Source of the DNA: Chloroflexota bacterium
GTDB lineage: Bacteria > Chloroflexota > Anaerolineae > Ardenticatenales > Ardenticatenaceae
Direction: 5' to 3'
NCBI GenBank assembly: GCA_003520455.1
Contig: DOUV01000393.1
Location: forward strand, 1-5,363
Length of the DNA: 5,363 bases
The notes beneath the pieces are model-generated. The model was given only the letters and a program-made list of their open reading frames with translations. It was not told the origin of the DNA and did not search any database. Both the position numbers and the translations under genes were made by a program. Below, piece by piece: positions 1 to 5,180 of this stretch. Positions within the stretch are counted from its first letter, which is position 1. Every line of letters begins with the position of its first letter.

Positions 1-1361
1 AGGCCAAACGCTGCCAGCACACTGGTCGCGAACACGGCGACCACGCCGAACCGGTAGAAGGTGCGCATGCCGCTGGCAAAGGGGGCGAAGAGATAGAGCA
101 GGAGGCCGGGCAGCGGCACCGGGATCGCACCGGGGTGCTGGATCGGCCAGTAGGCCGTCTTGTTCAGCGCGAGCTTCCCGGTCAACAGGTACATCGCCCG
201 TGAGAAGAGCGCCTCAACGCTGTTCGGCACAGGGAGATAGACGCGCTGGCCGAGGAGGTGCAGCGTGGGGCCGAGCGCCAGGACGGCTCCGGCCAGACCG
301 AGAAGCAGCCAGACCCTCGCCAGCGGGCGGCGGCGCTGCTGCCAGAGGGCCACCACGCTCAGTCCCAGCGGGACGAGCCCGAGGAAGAGAAAGCCCGGCA
401 CGTACCAGGGATAGCTCGGAATCTCGGCGCGGCGGGAGAGAAAGAAGCGCCCCCACATGGGGTGGTAGATATTGGGGTAGATGAAATCTTCGAGCCCGGC
501 GGCCCACTTCTCTACGTCGGCCAGCGACCAACTGACGCTGGTCCTGGCAAGGTGGACGACAGGCAACGCGACCGGGATCGCCGGCAGCACCACGACCAGC
601 AGGCAGGCCGCCAGCCCCAGCCAGAACGTGCGGTTCGACCACCACCGGCGCCAGGGCCAGAAGCGCAGTGCCAGGTAGCCGGCACAGGTCAGGCCTGCGA
701 TGTAGGCGTAGTACCAGCTTGCCAGCACGACCTGCAGCAGGAAGAAGCCCGCCAGCAGCCCCCAGCGCCAGGAGCGGCCGCGCCGCAGCCGCTCGAAGCA
801 GAGCAGGGCCAGCGGGAGCCAGCCGGTTCCCATCAGCGGGAGCCAACCGGCGGCCATCGAGTGCAGCCGGTAGGGGCTGAAGGCAAAGGCGACCGCGGCC
901 AGCAGTGCCGGCGCGCGCCGACCAGTCAGGTCGTAGACGTAGAGGGAGGTGCCCAGGCCGGTAATCACGAAGCTCGACCAGAGCATGAAATTGAAAGCCA
1001 GGACCTCGTCGCCGGCCAGGAGCACCGGGAGCATCCAGGCAAAGTGGGTGAGCATCGGCTCGCTCTGACCCGCGGGATAGCCGTAGGGCGCGAAGACGTC
1101 CGGGTGAAAAAAAGGCATCCGCCCCTCGACGAAGAGGCTCTCGCGGATCCACCAGACCTTGTAGAGCCATTCGAGATTGTCCCAGGGCGGGCCGGGGATC
1201 GCCGTCCTCAGGTGCAGCACCCAGGCTGTGTAGAGCACCACCGGCAGCAACGCGAAGAGCAGCGTGGCCGCAAGCACCGCCCGGTAGCGCCGAAGCACCC
1301 GCCCCAGCAAGCGCGGGCGGGTCAGAGGGGCAGTGCGGGGGAGTGGTTGGGTGATCTGCAA
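1..1361 (-). CDS. GT-C-like multi-pass integral membrane protein (3' end cut by window edge)
   Basis: Continuous open frame of 453 codons with no stop, running off the left edge. The protein is strongly hydrophobic, with about ten to twelve likely membrane segments, roughly at residues 28-50, 104-118, 121-143, 151-166, 172-190, 200-214, 216-234, 246-268, 318-340, 347-368, 412-430 and 436-453. The first loop after segment 1 is rich in acidic and aromatic residues (WDNLEW at 60-65, then FFHPD at 84-88 and PYGYP at 92-96). This is the layout of GT-C membrane glycosyltransferases (family 39/PMT-like) and of related uncharacterised membrane proteins, in which first-loop acidic residues serve catalysis. 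Family assignment is by topology and this loop, not by a decisive motif. No ATG exists near the 5' end. The chosen start is TTG at 1361 because GAGG lies 6 nt upstream; GTG at 1298 is the alternative. The gene starts after a terminator, so it probably has its own promoter, which I could not identify. If GT-C, it would use a polyprenyl-phosphate sugar or glycan at the outer face of the membrane. Confidence 0.8.
   Translation of the reverse strand, partial: MQITQPLPRTAPLTRPRLLGRVLRRYRAVLAATLLFALLPVVLYTAWVLHLRTAIPGPPWDNLEWLYKVWWIRESLFVEGRMPFFHPDVFAPYGYPAGQSEPMLTHFAWMLPVLLAGDEVLAFNFMLWSSFVITGLGTSLYVYDLTGRRAPALLAAVAFAFSPYRLHSMAAGWLPLMGTGWLPLALLCFERLRRGRSWRWGLLAGFFLLQVVLASWYYAYIAGLTCAGYLALRFWPWRRWWSNRTFWLGLAACLLVVVLPAIPVALPVVHLARTSVSWSLADVEKWAAGLEDFIYPNIYHPMWGRFFLSRRAEIPSYPWYVPGFLFLGLVPLGLSVVALWQQRRRPLARVWLLLGLAGAVLALGPTLHLLGQRVYLPVPNSVEALFSRAMYLLTGKLALNKTAYWPIQHPGAIPVPLPGLLLYLFAPFASGMRTFYRFGVVAVFATSVLAAFG
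810..850. repeat. Imperfect 17-bp direct repeat inside the membrane protein gene
   Basis: The 17 bases at 810-826 recur at 834-850 with one mismatch, a spacing of 24 bp or eight codons. In the protein it gives GWLPL twice (residues 172-176 and 180-184), inside a predicted membrane segment. It may be a small in-frame duplication or convergent codon use in a Leu/Trp/Pro-rich helix. Confidence 0.5.
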
Positions 1362-1367
1362 GTGATG

Positions 1368-1371
1368 CCTC
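1368..1371 (-). promoter_or_regulatory. Shine-Dalgarno GAGG for the membrane protein
   Basis: On the minus strand GAGG ends 6 nt before the TTG at 1361. It decides the start, because the frame has no ATG and stays open further upstream, past the terminator of the preceding gene. The remaining sequence between the terminator and this site (about 1372-1451) shows no convincing -35/-10 pair. Confidence 0.5.
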
Positions 1372-1451
1372 GGGTGAGCGATTGGAGATGAGTGATCCCG
1401 GCTCTTGGGTGTCGCGCTCGAATATGAAGCCGGCCGTCCATCTCCATTCTC

Positions 1452-1489
1452 AACAAAAACGGGCCAGCCGCATCGGGGTCGGCCCGCTT
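1452..1489 (-). terminator. Intrinsic terminator closing the glycosyltransferase operon
   Basis: Read on the minus strand, AAGCGGGCC (1489-1481) pairs with GGCCCGUUU (1465-1457). The core is six G-C pairs (1481-1486 with 1460-1465), extended outward by one G-U and two A-U pairs and inward by a G-U pair, one mismatch and two G-C pairs. Five U residues (1459-1455) follow the core directly, and the tract continues as GUUG. It starts about 33 nt after the stop codon of the GT2 gene ending at 1523. On the plus strand no U-run follows the stem, so it acts in one direction only. Confidence 0.85.
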
Positions 1490-1522
1490 CGATGGGTTTC
1501 AGCAGCGAGGGGGCGCGCCCGA

Positions 1523-2275
1523 TCAGGCGATCTCGCGCTCGACGGGGGCGGCGGCCGCTTTGCCGACGAGCCGGGGCAGGTGAACGGCCGGCTGCGGGTT
1601 CAAGAGGCCCCGAAAGCGTTTTTGGACCAGAAACCACAGGTTGTAGAATCCGTCGTGCCAAAGGTTGAGCTTGCTCTCCCCAACCCGCGGCCGGTAGTAG
1701 ATCGGGAGCTCGCGCGCGTTGACGCCGGGCCGGGTGAAGGCTTCGATCTTGATTTCCTCCGAGAGGGCCATGCCGTCGCTGCTGAGGTCCATGTGTTCCA
1801 GCAACGCCCGCCGAAAGACCCACATGCCGCTCTGAGAGTCGCGCAGCCGAATCAGGAAGAGAATCATCATGGCCTGATTCAGTACCCAATTGCCGAAGAG
1901 GCGCAGCGCGCTCGAGGTCTCCTTCTTGTGCCCCGTCCGGTCGCACGAGACAAAGTCCAGCCCCTCATCGAGCATAACGTCCAGCAGGACGGGGATAAAA
2001 GTGCGCGGGTAGGTCCCGTCGGCATCCATCGTGACGATGATATCGCCGGTGGCCGCCCGGAAGCCGGCTTTGTAGGCCGCCCCGTAGCCCTGAGTGTACT
2101 CGGTCACCACCATGGCGCCGAAGGCGCGGGCCACCTCGGCCGTCCGGTCTTTCGAGTTGTTGTCAACGACAATCACCTCATCTACGCACCCCGGCATGTC
2201 GCGGAGGGTGATCGGGAGACCGTCTTCTTCATTGTAGGCGGGGAGGACGACGGAGATTGTATGGCCTTGAAACAT
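1523..2275 (-). CDS. Family 2 glycosyltransferase, DPM1/polyprenyl-phosphate sugar synthase-like, soluble
   Basis: A 250-residue GT-A fold protein. Seen motifs: nucleotide-binding strand SVVLPAYNEE (residues 8-17), VDNNSKDRT (37-45), metal-binding DXD as DAD (84-86), DSQSGMWVFRR (146-156), an EE pair (173-174) that may hold the catalytic base, and RVGESKLN (197-204). The last motif and the DSQSG block are typical of GT2 members related to dolichyl- and polyprenyl-phosphate sugar synthases. There is no C-terminal membrane segment, so it is likely cytosolic or peripheral, transferring a sugar from a nucleotide donor to polyprenyl phosphate or a lipid-linked glycan; donor and acceptor cannot be told. 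I chose ATG at 2275 because AAAGGGAG sits just upstream. An in-frame TTG at 2311 would add 12 residues but lacks a Shine-Dalgarno, and the added stretch is largely a hairpin sequence. It follows the membrane-anchored GT2 after 79 nt and is the last gene before a terminator. Confidence 0.93.
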   Translation of the reverse strand: MFQGHTISVVLPAYNEEDGLPITLRDMPGCVDEVIVVDNNSKDRTAEVARAFGAMVVTEYTQGYGAAYKAGFRAATGDIIVTMDADGTYPRTFIPVLLDVMLDEGLDFVSCDRTGHKKETSSALRLFGNWVLNQAMMILFLIRLRDSQSGMWVFRRALLEHMDLSSDGMALSEEIKIEAFTRPGVNARELPIYYRPRVGESKLNLWHDGFYNLWFLVQKRFRGLLNPQPAVHLPRLVGKAAAAPVEREIA

Positions 2276-2286
2276 GATCTCCCTTT
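2276..2286 (-). promoter_or_regulatory. Shine-Dalgarno AAAGGGAG deciding the GT2 start
   Basis: The minus strand reads AAAGGGAGATC directly before ATG 2275. Depending on the register, GGGAG lies 3 nt and AAAGG 6 nt from the start codon. The upstream TTG at 2311 has no comparable purine tract, which favours the shorter protein. The site lies 3 nt downstream of the inverted repeat at 2290-2306. Confidence 0.6.
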
Positions 2287-2289
2287 CAC

Positions 2290-2306
2290 CGTGCCGTATC
2301 GGCACG
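2290..2306. repeat. Perfect 7-bp inverted repeat upstream of the GT2 start
   Basis: CGTGCCG-TAT-CGGCACG, arms 2290-2296 and 2300-2306 around a 3-nt centre. In the minus-strand transcript it would form a compact hairpin ending 3 nt before the AAAGG of the ribosome binding site. No U-run follows, so it is not an intrinsic terminator. It may be an mRNA stability or translation-control hairpin, a protein-binding dyad, or chance. It overlaps a second dyad at 2303-2315. Confidence 0.6.
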
Positions 2307-2315
2307 TTCAACGTG
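2303..2315. repeat. Second inverted repeat overlapping the first
   Basis: CACGTT-C-AACGTG, perfect 6-bp arms (2303-2308, 2310-2315) around a single base. A one-base centre is poor for an RNA hairpin but suits a dimeric DNA-binding protein. It shares CACG (2303-2306) with the right arm of the inverted repeat at 2290-2306, so the two could not both extrude or fold fully at once. Confidence 0.45.
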
Positions 2316-2355
2316 GAACGGCAGGAACCGAGGGAACTTCCTCTTGGACAGTTCC
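2315..2355. repeat. Phased GGAAC repeats in the gap between the two GT2 genes
   Basis: On the plus strand GGAAC occurs at 2315, 2324 and 2333, exactly 9 bp apart. An inverted copy, GTTCC, lies at 2351, which is 18 bp (two periods) from the third. A near-match in inverse orientation, GTTCA, begins at 2306, again 9 bp before the first. Only the 5-base core is conserved. The array fills most of the gap between the stop codon at 2355 and the downstream gene start. It could be a cluster of binding sites for a regulator; chance is not excluded. Confidence 0.45.
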
Positions 2356-3419
2356 TAATAGCGCTTCCCCCTGGCGAAGTCGGCCAGAGCCTGAAGAATG
2401 CCCAGGGCCGAGACCAACAGATTCAGGGGCAGGAAGAGGGCACTCTGCAGGAAGAAGCGCGACCCTCGCGCCCGCCCAAGGAAACTCACGAACGGCCAGT
2501 TGAGCCCCAGGAGGCTGGTCCACTCACCCACAACCAGCCCGAGCAGTGCCAGGCGCCGGCGAGGCCAGAGCAGCGCCGCCAGAAGTGTCAGTGGCAGCAT
2601 CAAACTGGCCGGCACCGCCAACTGAAAGTACCACGGCACGCTGGCATAGGTTGGCTGGGCCAGGCCGGTGAGAAATTTGCGCCGCAGCCAGGTCTGCATC
2701 AGGCCGTAGGCTCGCTCGCAGTCGGTCCGGAGCAGGCCGTCGACGGTGTAGGCCTTGAGGTGCTCGACCTCGAGCCCCTTATCCATCACCAGCCGGTGGC
2801 CGGCCGCCAGCAACCGCTGGCCAAACTCGATATCTTCGGTGACGCTCGCCCCCTCGTAATGCTCGTCGAAGCCGCCGAATTCGAGGAAGGTCGCGCGGCG
2901 GATGGCGGCGGCGCTGGTGTAGAAGAGACCGACGGGTTTGCTCTCCGGCTGGCGGCGGTAGGTAAAGTGCATCCAAAGGTTCTTGAACTGGGAGGCGAAG
3001 TTCGAATAGCGCAGCCGCTGGCCGAGAAGCCCCACCACGCCGCTGACGCCGGGTCGGGCAAGCGCCGTCGCGATCCGCCTGAGGGCGTCGGGCTGGACGA
3101 CGATGTCGGAATCGGTGAAGAAAAGAACCGCTCCTCTGGCGGCCGCGGCGCCCCGGTTCTTGGATCGTGCCGCGCCAACATTCCGCTCGAGGCGCACGAC
3201 CCGTGCACCCAAGCGCTCAGCCAACTCAGCCGAGCCGTCGCTCGAGGCGTCGTCCACGCAGAGCACCTCGAACTCGCCGGGGTAGTCGCTGGCGAGAAGG
3301 GCCCGGAGGCACTCCGGCAGCGTGCGGGCGGCATTGTGAACCGGGATGACGGCCGTGATCGAGGGATAGCGAGCCGCCGCCTGGCGGTTCATCGCCGGAG
3401 AATGAAGCTCGGCGCTCAT
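2355..3419 (-). CDS. Membrane-anchored family 2 glycosyltransferase
   Basis: A 354-residue protein with an N-terminal GT-A domain and a C-terminal membrane part. Motifs: AVIPVHNAARTL (23-34), CVDDASSDGS (54-63) for nucleotide binding, DXD as DSD (103-105) for the metal, GGFDE (182-186), and TEDIEFGQR (194-202), whose ED pair supplies the likely catalytic base. No QXXRW motif is visible after the ED block, which argues against a processive synthase and for single-sugar transfer. About three hydrophobic helices follow (roughly 264-285, 289-313, 322-345), separated by arginine-rich turns, and anchor the enzyme with its active site in the cytoplasm. The acceptor is probably membrane-bound. ATG 3419 is chosen because GGGAGG lies 9 nt upstream; an internal ATG at 3392 lacks a good site. 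It begins 3 nt after the acyltransferase stop codon, so translation is probably coupled. Sugar and acceptor are unknown. Confidence 0.93.
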   Translation of the reverse strand: MSAELHSPAMNRQAAARYPSITAVIPVHNAARTLPECLRALLASDYPGEFEVLCVDDASSDGSAELAERLGARVVRLERNVGAARSKNRGAAAARGAVLFFTDSDIVVQPDALRRIATALARPGVSGVVGLLGQRLRYSNFASQFKNLWMHFTYRRQPESKPVGLFYTSAAAIRRATFLEFGGFDEHYEGASVTEDIEFGQRLLAAGHRLVMDKGLEVEHLKAYTVDGLLRTDCERAYGLMQTWLRRKFLTGLAQPTYASVPWYFQLAVPASLMLPLTLLAALLWPRRRLALLGLVVGEWTSLLGLNWPFVSFLGRARGSRFFLQSALFLPLNLLVSALGILQALADFARGKRY

Positions 3420-3422
3420 CGC

Positions 3423-4148
3423 TCAGGGCCTCCCATCGCCGATCATCTCTTCCAGCGCTTCGGCCGTGTCCGCCTTGAGCTCGCCGCGGAAGCGCAACAC
3501 GGTGGCCGGGACCCCCGCGGCGATGGCGAACGCCGGGATCGTGCGGGTGACGACGGCGCCGGCACCAATCACGGCCCCCCGGCCGATTCGAACCCCGTCC
3601 ATCACAACGACATTCAAGCCCAGCCAGGCATCATCCTCGACCACGATATCGCCCTTGCTGGTGATCGGCTGATCTTTGATCGGCACCGTCACGTCGTCGA
3701 AACCGTGCTGGTAGGGACTAAAGGCACAGTGCGGCGCGAGCTGTACCCGGTTGCCGATGATGGTACTCTTGAGAAATCCCTTGAGGTGGCAGCCTGCCTG
3801 GATGTGACTATCCCGGCCGATGAGCACGCTCCCGCCGTCACCGACCTCGACGTGGCAGCCGCGCATCAGGCTGCTGCCCGCCCCGATCACGATCCGTCCG
3901 CCATGCGGGTGGGCGAAGATGGTCACATCATCATCGATGAAGCAATTGGGGCCAATCTCGATCTGCCCGGAACCACCGTACACCGTGGCGCACGGCGAGA
4001 TGAACGGCCGATCGGTGAGCAAGGCCAGGGGCTTGCGCGCCTTGTAGGGACCCTGGAGGCTGGCCGCCAGCCACGACGCCCACCGCCCCGGCCCGGACCG
4101 GCCCGAACGCAGCATCAGGAAGACCTGGACGGTTCGCTTGATACCCAT
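3423..4148 (-). CDS. Left-handed beta-helix (hexapeptide repeat) acyltransferase
   Basis: A 241-residue protein built mostly of hexapeptide repeats of the [LIV]-G-x4 type from about residue 50 to 215. The C-terminal block (166-220) has the WLGLNVVVMDGVRIGRG and VIGAGAVVTRTIP pattern of sugar O-acetyltransferases of the WbbJ/CatB/maltose acetyltransferase group, followed by AGVPATVLRFR, where the helix ends and acyl-CoA typically binds. His148 (in YQHGFDD, 146-152) occupies the position of the catalytic histidine of that group; His140 is nearby. The first 45 residues are basic and amphipathic and may contact the membrane. Likely reaction: transfer of an acetyl or other short acyl group from acyl-CoA to a sugar hydroxyl or amine. 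The start ATG lies 6 nt after the stop of the epimerase gene and has only a weak Shine-Dalgarno, so translation probably depends on coupling. Acyl donor and sugar cannot be read from sequence. Confidence 0.93.
   Translation of the reverse strand: MGIKRTVQVFLMLRSGRSGPGRWASWLAASLQGPYKARKPLALLTDRPFISPCATVYGGSGQIEIGPNCFIDDDVTIFAHPHGGRIVIGAGSSLMRGCHVEVGDGGSVLIGRDSHIQAGCHLKGFLKSTIIGNRVQLAPHCAFSPYQHGFDDVTVPIKDQPITSKGDIVVEDDAWLGLNVVVMDGVRIGRGAVIGAGAVVTRTIPAFAIAAGVPATVLRFRGELKADTAEALEEMIGDGRP
3429..3434 (-). promoter_or_regulatory. Shine-Dalgarno GGGAGG inside the end of the acyltransferase gene
   Basis: The minus strand carries GGGAGG 9 nt before ATG 3419 of the membrane-anchored GT2, just ahead of the upstream gene's TGA (3425-3423). 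A ribosome finishing the acyltransferase would cover this site, consistent with coupled translation. Confidence 0.65.
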
Positions 4149-4154
4149 CGTCGC

Positions 4155-5180
4155 TCAATCCACCAACGATACCGCGAGGGCCGACTCCAGCTTCGGCACC
4201 CGGCGGGCCCGGCGAATGTACCCATGGCGGCCGAACCAGATCACCGCCTCGCAGAGGGCCTGATCAAGAGGAGTCTGCGGAAGACCCAATTCGCGGATGG
4301 CCTTGGCGGGATTGCACGTCAGGGCCGCCGGCGCCATCGACGGCAGCGGCGCTGCGCCGGCGGGGGGCTGGCGCAGACGGCGGAGAAGACGCCAGGACGC
4401 GCGGGGCTCTTGCAGGCCTGGCCGGGGCAGACTGGTGACTCGCTCCATCAGCGCCAGAAACCCATCCAGTGGGAGGTTCCCGTCGCGGTGACCGAGAATG
4501 TAGCGTTGACCAATTCGCCCGCGCTCCGCAGCCAGAATGTGGCCTGCGGCGACATCCTCGACCGAGATGAAGTTGATCCCGCCGTCGAGGAATTTCGGCA
4601 TCCGGCCTTCGAGATAGTCGAGCACCCGCTGCCCGCTACTGCTCGGCTTGATATCGCCGACCCCAACCGGGGCACACGGATTGACCACCACCACGGGCAG
4701 GCCAGCGCTACAGGCCCCAACGGCCAATTCCTCGGCCAGATACTTGGAACGAGCATAGTGGCTGCTCGTCTCCCACAGCAAGAATTCGTCGTCCTCGGTC
4801 GGGAGCCCGCCTCCCCGGGGCCGGCCGACGGTCCCAATCGTACTACAGTGAACGAACCTGGTGACTCCGGCGGCTCGAGCGGCCTGCAAGAGATTCTTGG
4901 TGCCTCCAACGTTGATCTGGTACATGAGCCGGGCATCTTCCTCGCGCGTGCTGTAGAATGCCGCCACGTGGAAGACGGTATCGCAGCCCCGAACAGCGGC
5001 AGCAAGCGACTCAGGCTGGGTGAGGTCGCCCTCAATGGTGGTGACTCCGTCCAGCCCGGCCAGGTTCAGGCGGTTGCTCCCCGCCCGGGCCAGCGTGCGA
5101 ACAGCGGCTCCACGTGCAAGCAAAGCACGGACGACAGCAGATCCGACGAATCCTGTTGCGCCCGTGACCAAAGCGTTCAT
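4155..5180 (-). CDS. hpnA: HpnA-like NAD(P)-dependent sugar epimerase/dehydratase (extended SDR)
   Basis: A 341-residue extended short-chain dehydrogenase. The Rossmann glycine motif TGATGFVG is at 6-13, GDL at 51-53, the CSTIG segment at 112-116 gives the catalytic Ser/Thr, and Tyr142 and Lys146 form YxxxK. The stretch VNPCAPVGVGDIKPSSSG (166-183), then GRMPKFLDGGINFISVEDVAAGH (192-214) and GQRYILG (224-230) closely matches what I know of the hopanoid-associated sugar epimerase HpnA. In hopanoid loci HpnA is tied to side-chain modification of the lipid, but no hopanoid gene is visible here, so a nucleotide-sugar or other lipid-sugar substrate is equally possible; a dihydroflavonol reductase-like role is the main alternative. 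After the usual end near WFGRHGY (315-321) there is a basic tail of about 20 residues. ATG 5180 is preceded by GAGGA at 7 nt. It is the first gene of the cluster, with the acyltransferase 6 nt downstream. The SDR call is near certain; the HpnA name is moderately so. Confidence 0.92.
   Translation of the reverse strand: MNALVTGATGFVGSAVVRALLARGAAVRTLARAGSNRLNLAGLDGVTTIEGDLTQPESLAAAVRGCDTVFHVAAFYSTREEDARLMYQINVGGTKNLLQAARAAGVTRFVHCSTIGTVGRPRGGGLPTEDDEFLLWETSSHYARSKYLAEELAVGACSAGLPVVVVNPCAPVGVGDIKPSSSGQRVLDYLEGRMPKFLDGGINFISVEDVAAGHILAAERGRIGQRYILGHRDGNLPLDGFLALMERVTSLPRPGLQEPRASWRLLRRLRQPPAGAAPLPSMAPAALTCNPAKAIRELGLPQTPLDQALCEAVIWFGRHGYIRRARRVPKLESALAVSLVD

Noticed and set aside
214..1170. Minus-strand open frame of 318 codons starting at ATG.
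   Set aside because: It overlaps the membrane protein in another frame. Its composition (Arg, Ala, Pro, Gly, Leu rich, no regular hydrophobic segments) is that of a GC-rich shadow frame.
258..1391. Plus-strand open frame of 377 codons.
   Set aside because: It lies fully antisense to the membrane protein. Its translation is a low-complexity mix rich in Gln, Arg, Pro and Gly with no recognisable domain, while the minus-strand frame gives a coherent multi-helix membrane protein.
1400..1451. Possible promoter for the membrane protein: TTGAGA near 1454-1449 and CATATT further down on the minus strand.
   Set aside because: The spacer is about 21 bp, too long for a sigma-70 promoter, the -10 match is only 4 of 6, and the -35 overlaps the terminator U-tract.
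1457..1489. Terminator working in both directions.
   Set aside because: Read on the plus strand the stem is followed by CTTCGATGGG with no U-run, and no plus-strand gene ends here.
2276..2311. TTG at 2311 as start of the soluble GT2, adding 12 residues.
   Set aside because: No Shine-Dalgarno precedes it, the added residues are encoded largely by the inverted repeat, and ATG 2275 has a strong AAAGGGAG and places the first GT2 motif at the usual residue 8.
1382..2503. Plus-strand open frame of 373 codons.
   Set aside because: It runs antisense to a GT2 gene with all expected motifs and crosses the terminator and the gap between the GT2 genes. The product has no recognisable motif.
2786..3334. 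Minus-strand 182-codon open frame inside the membrane-anchored GT2.
   Set aside because: It is Ser/Pro/Arg rich, without motifs, and embedded in a gene whose GT2 motifs are intact in the other frame.
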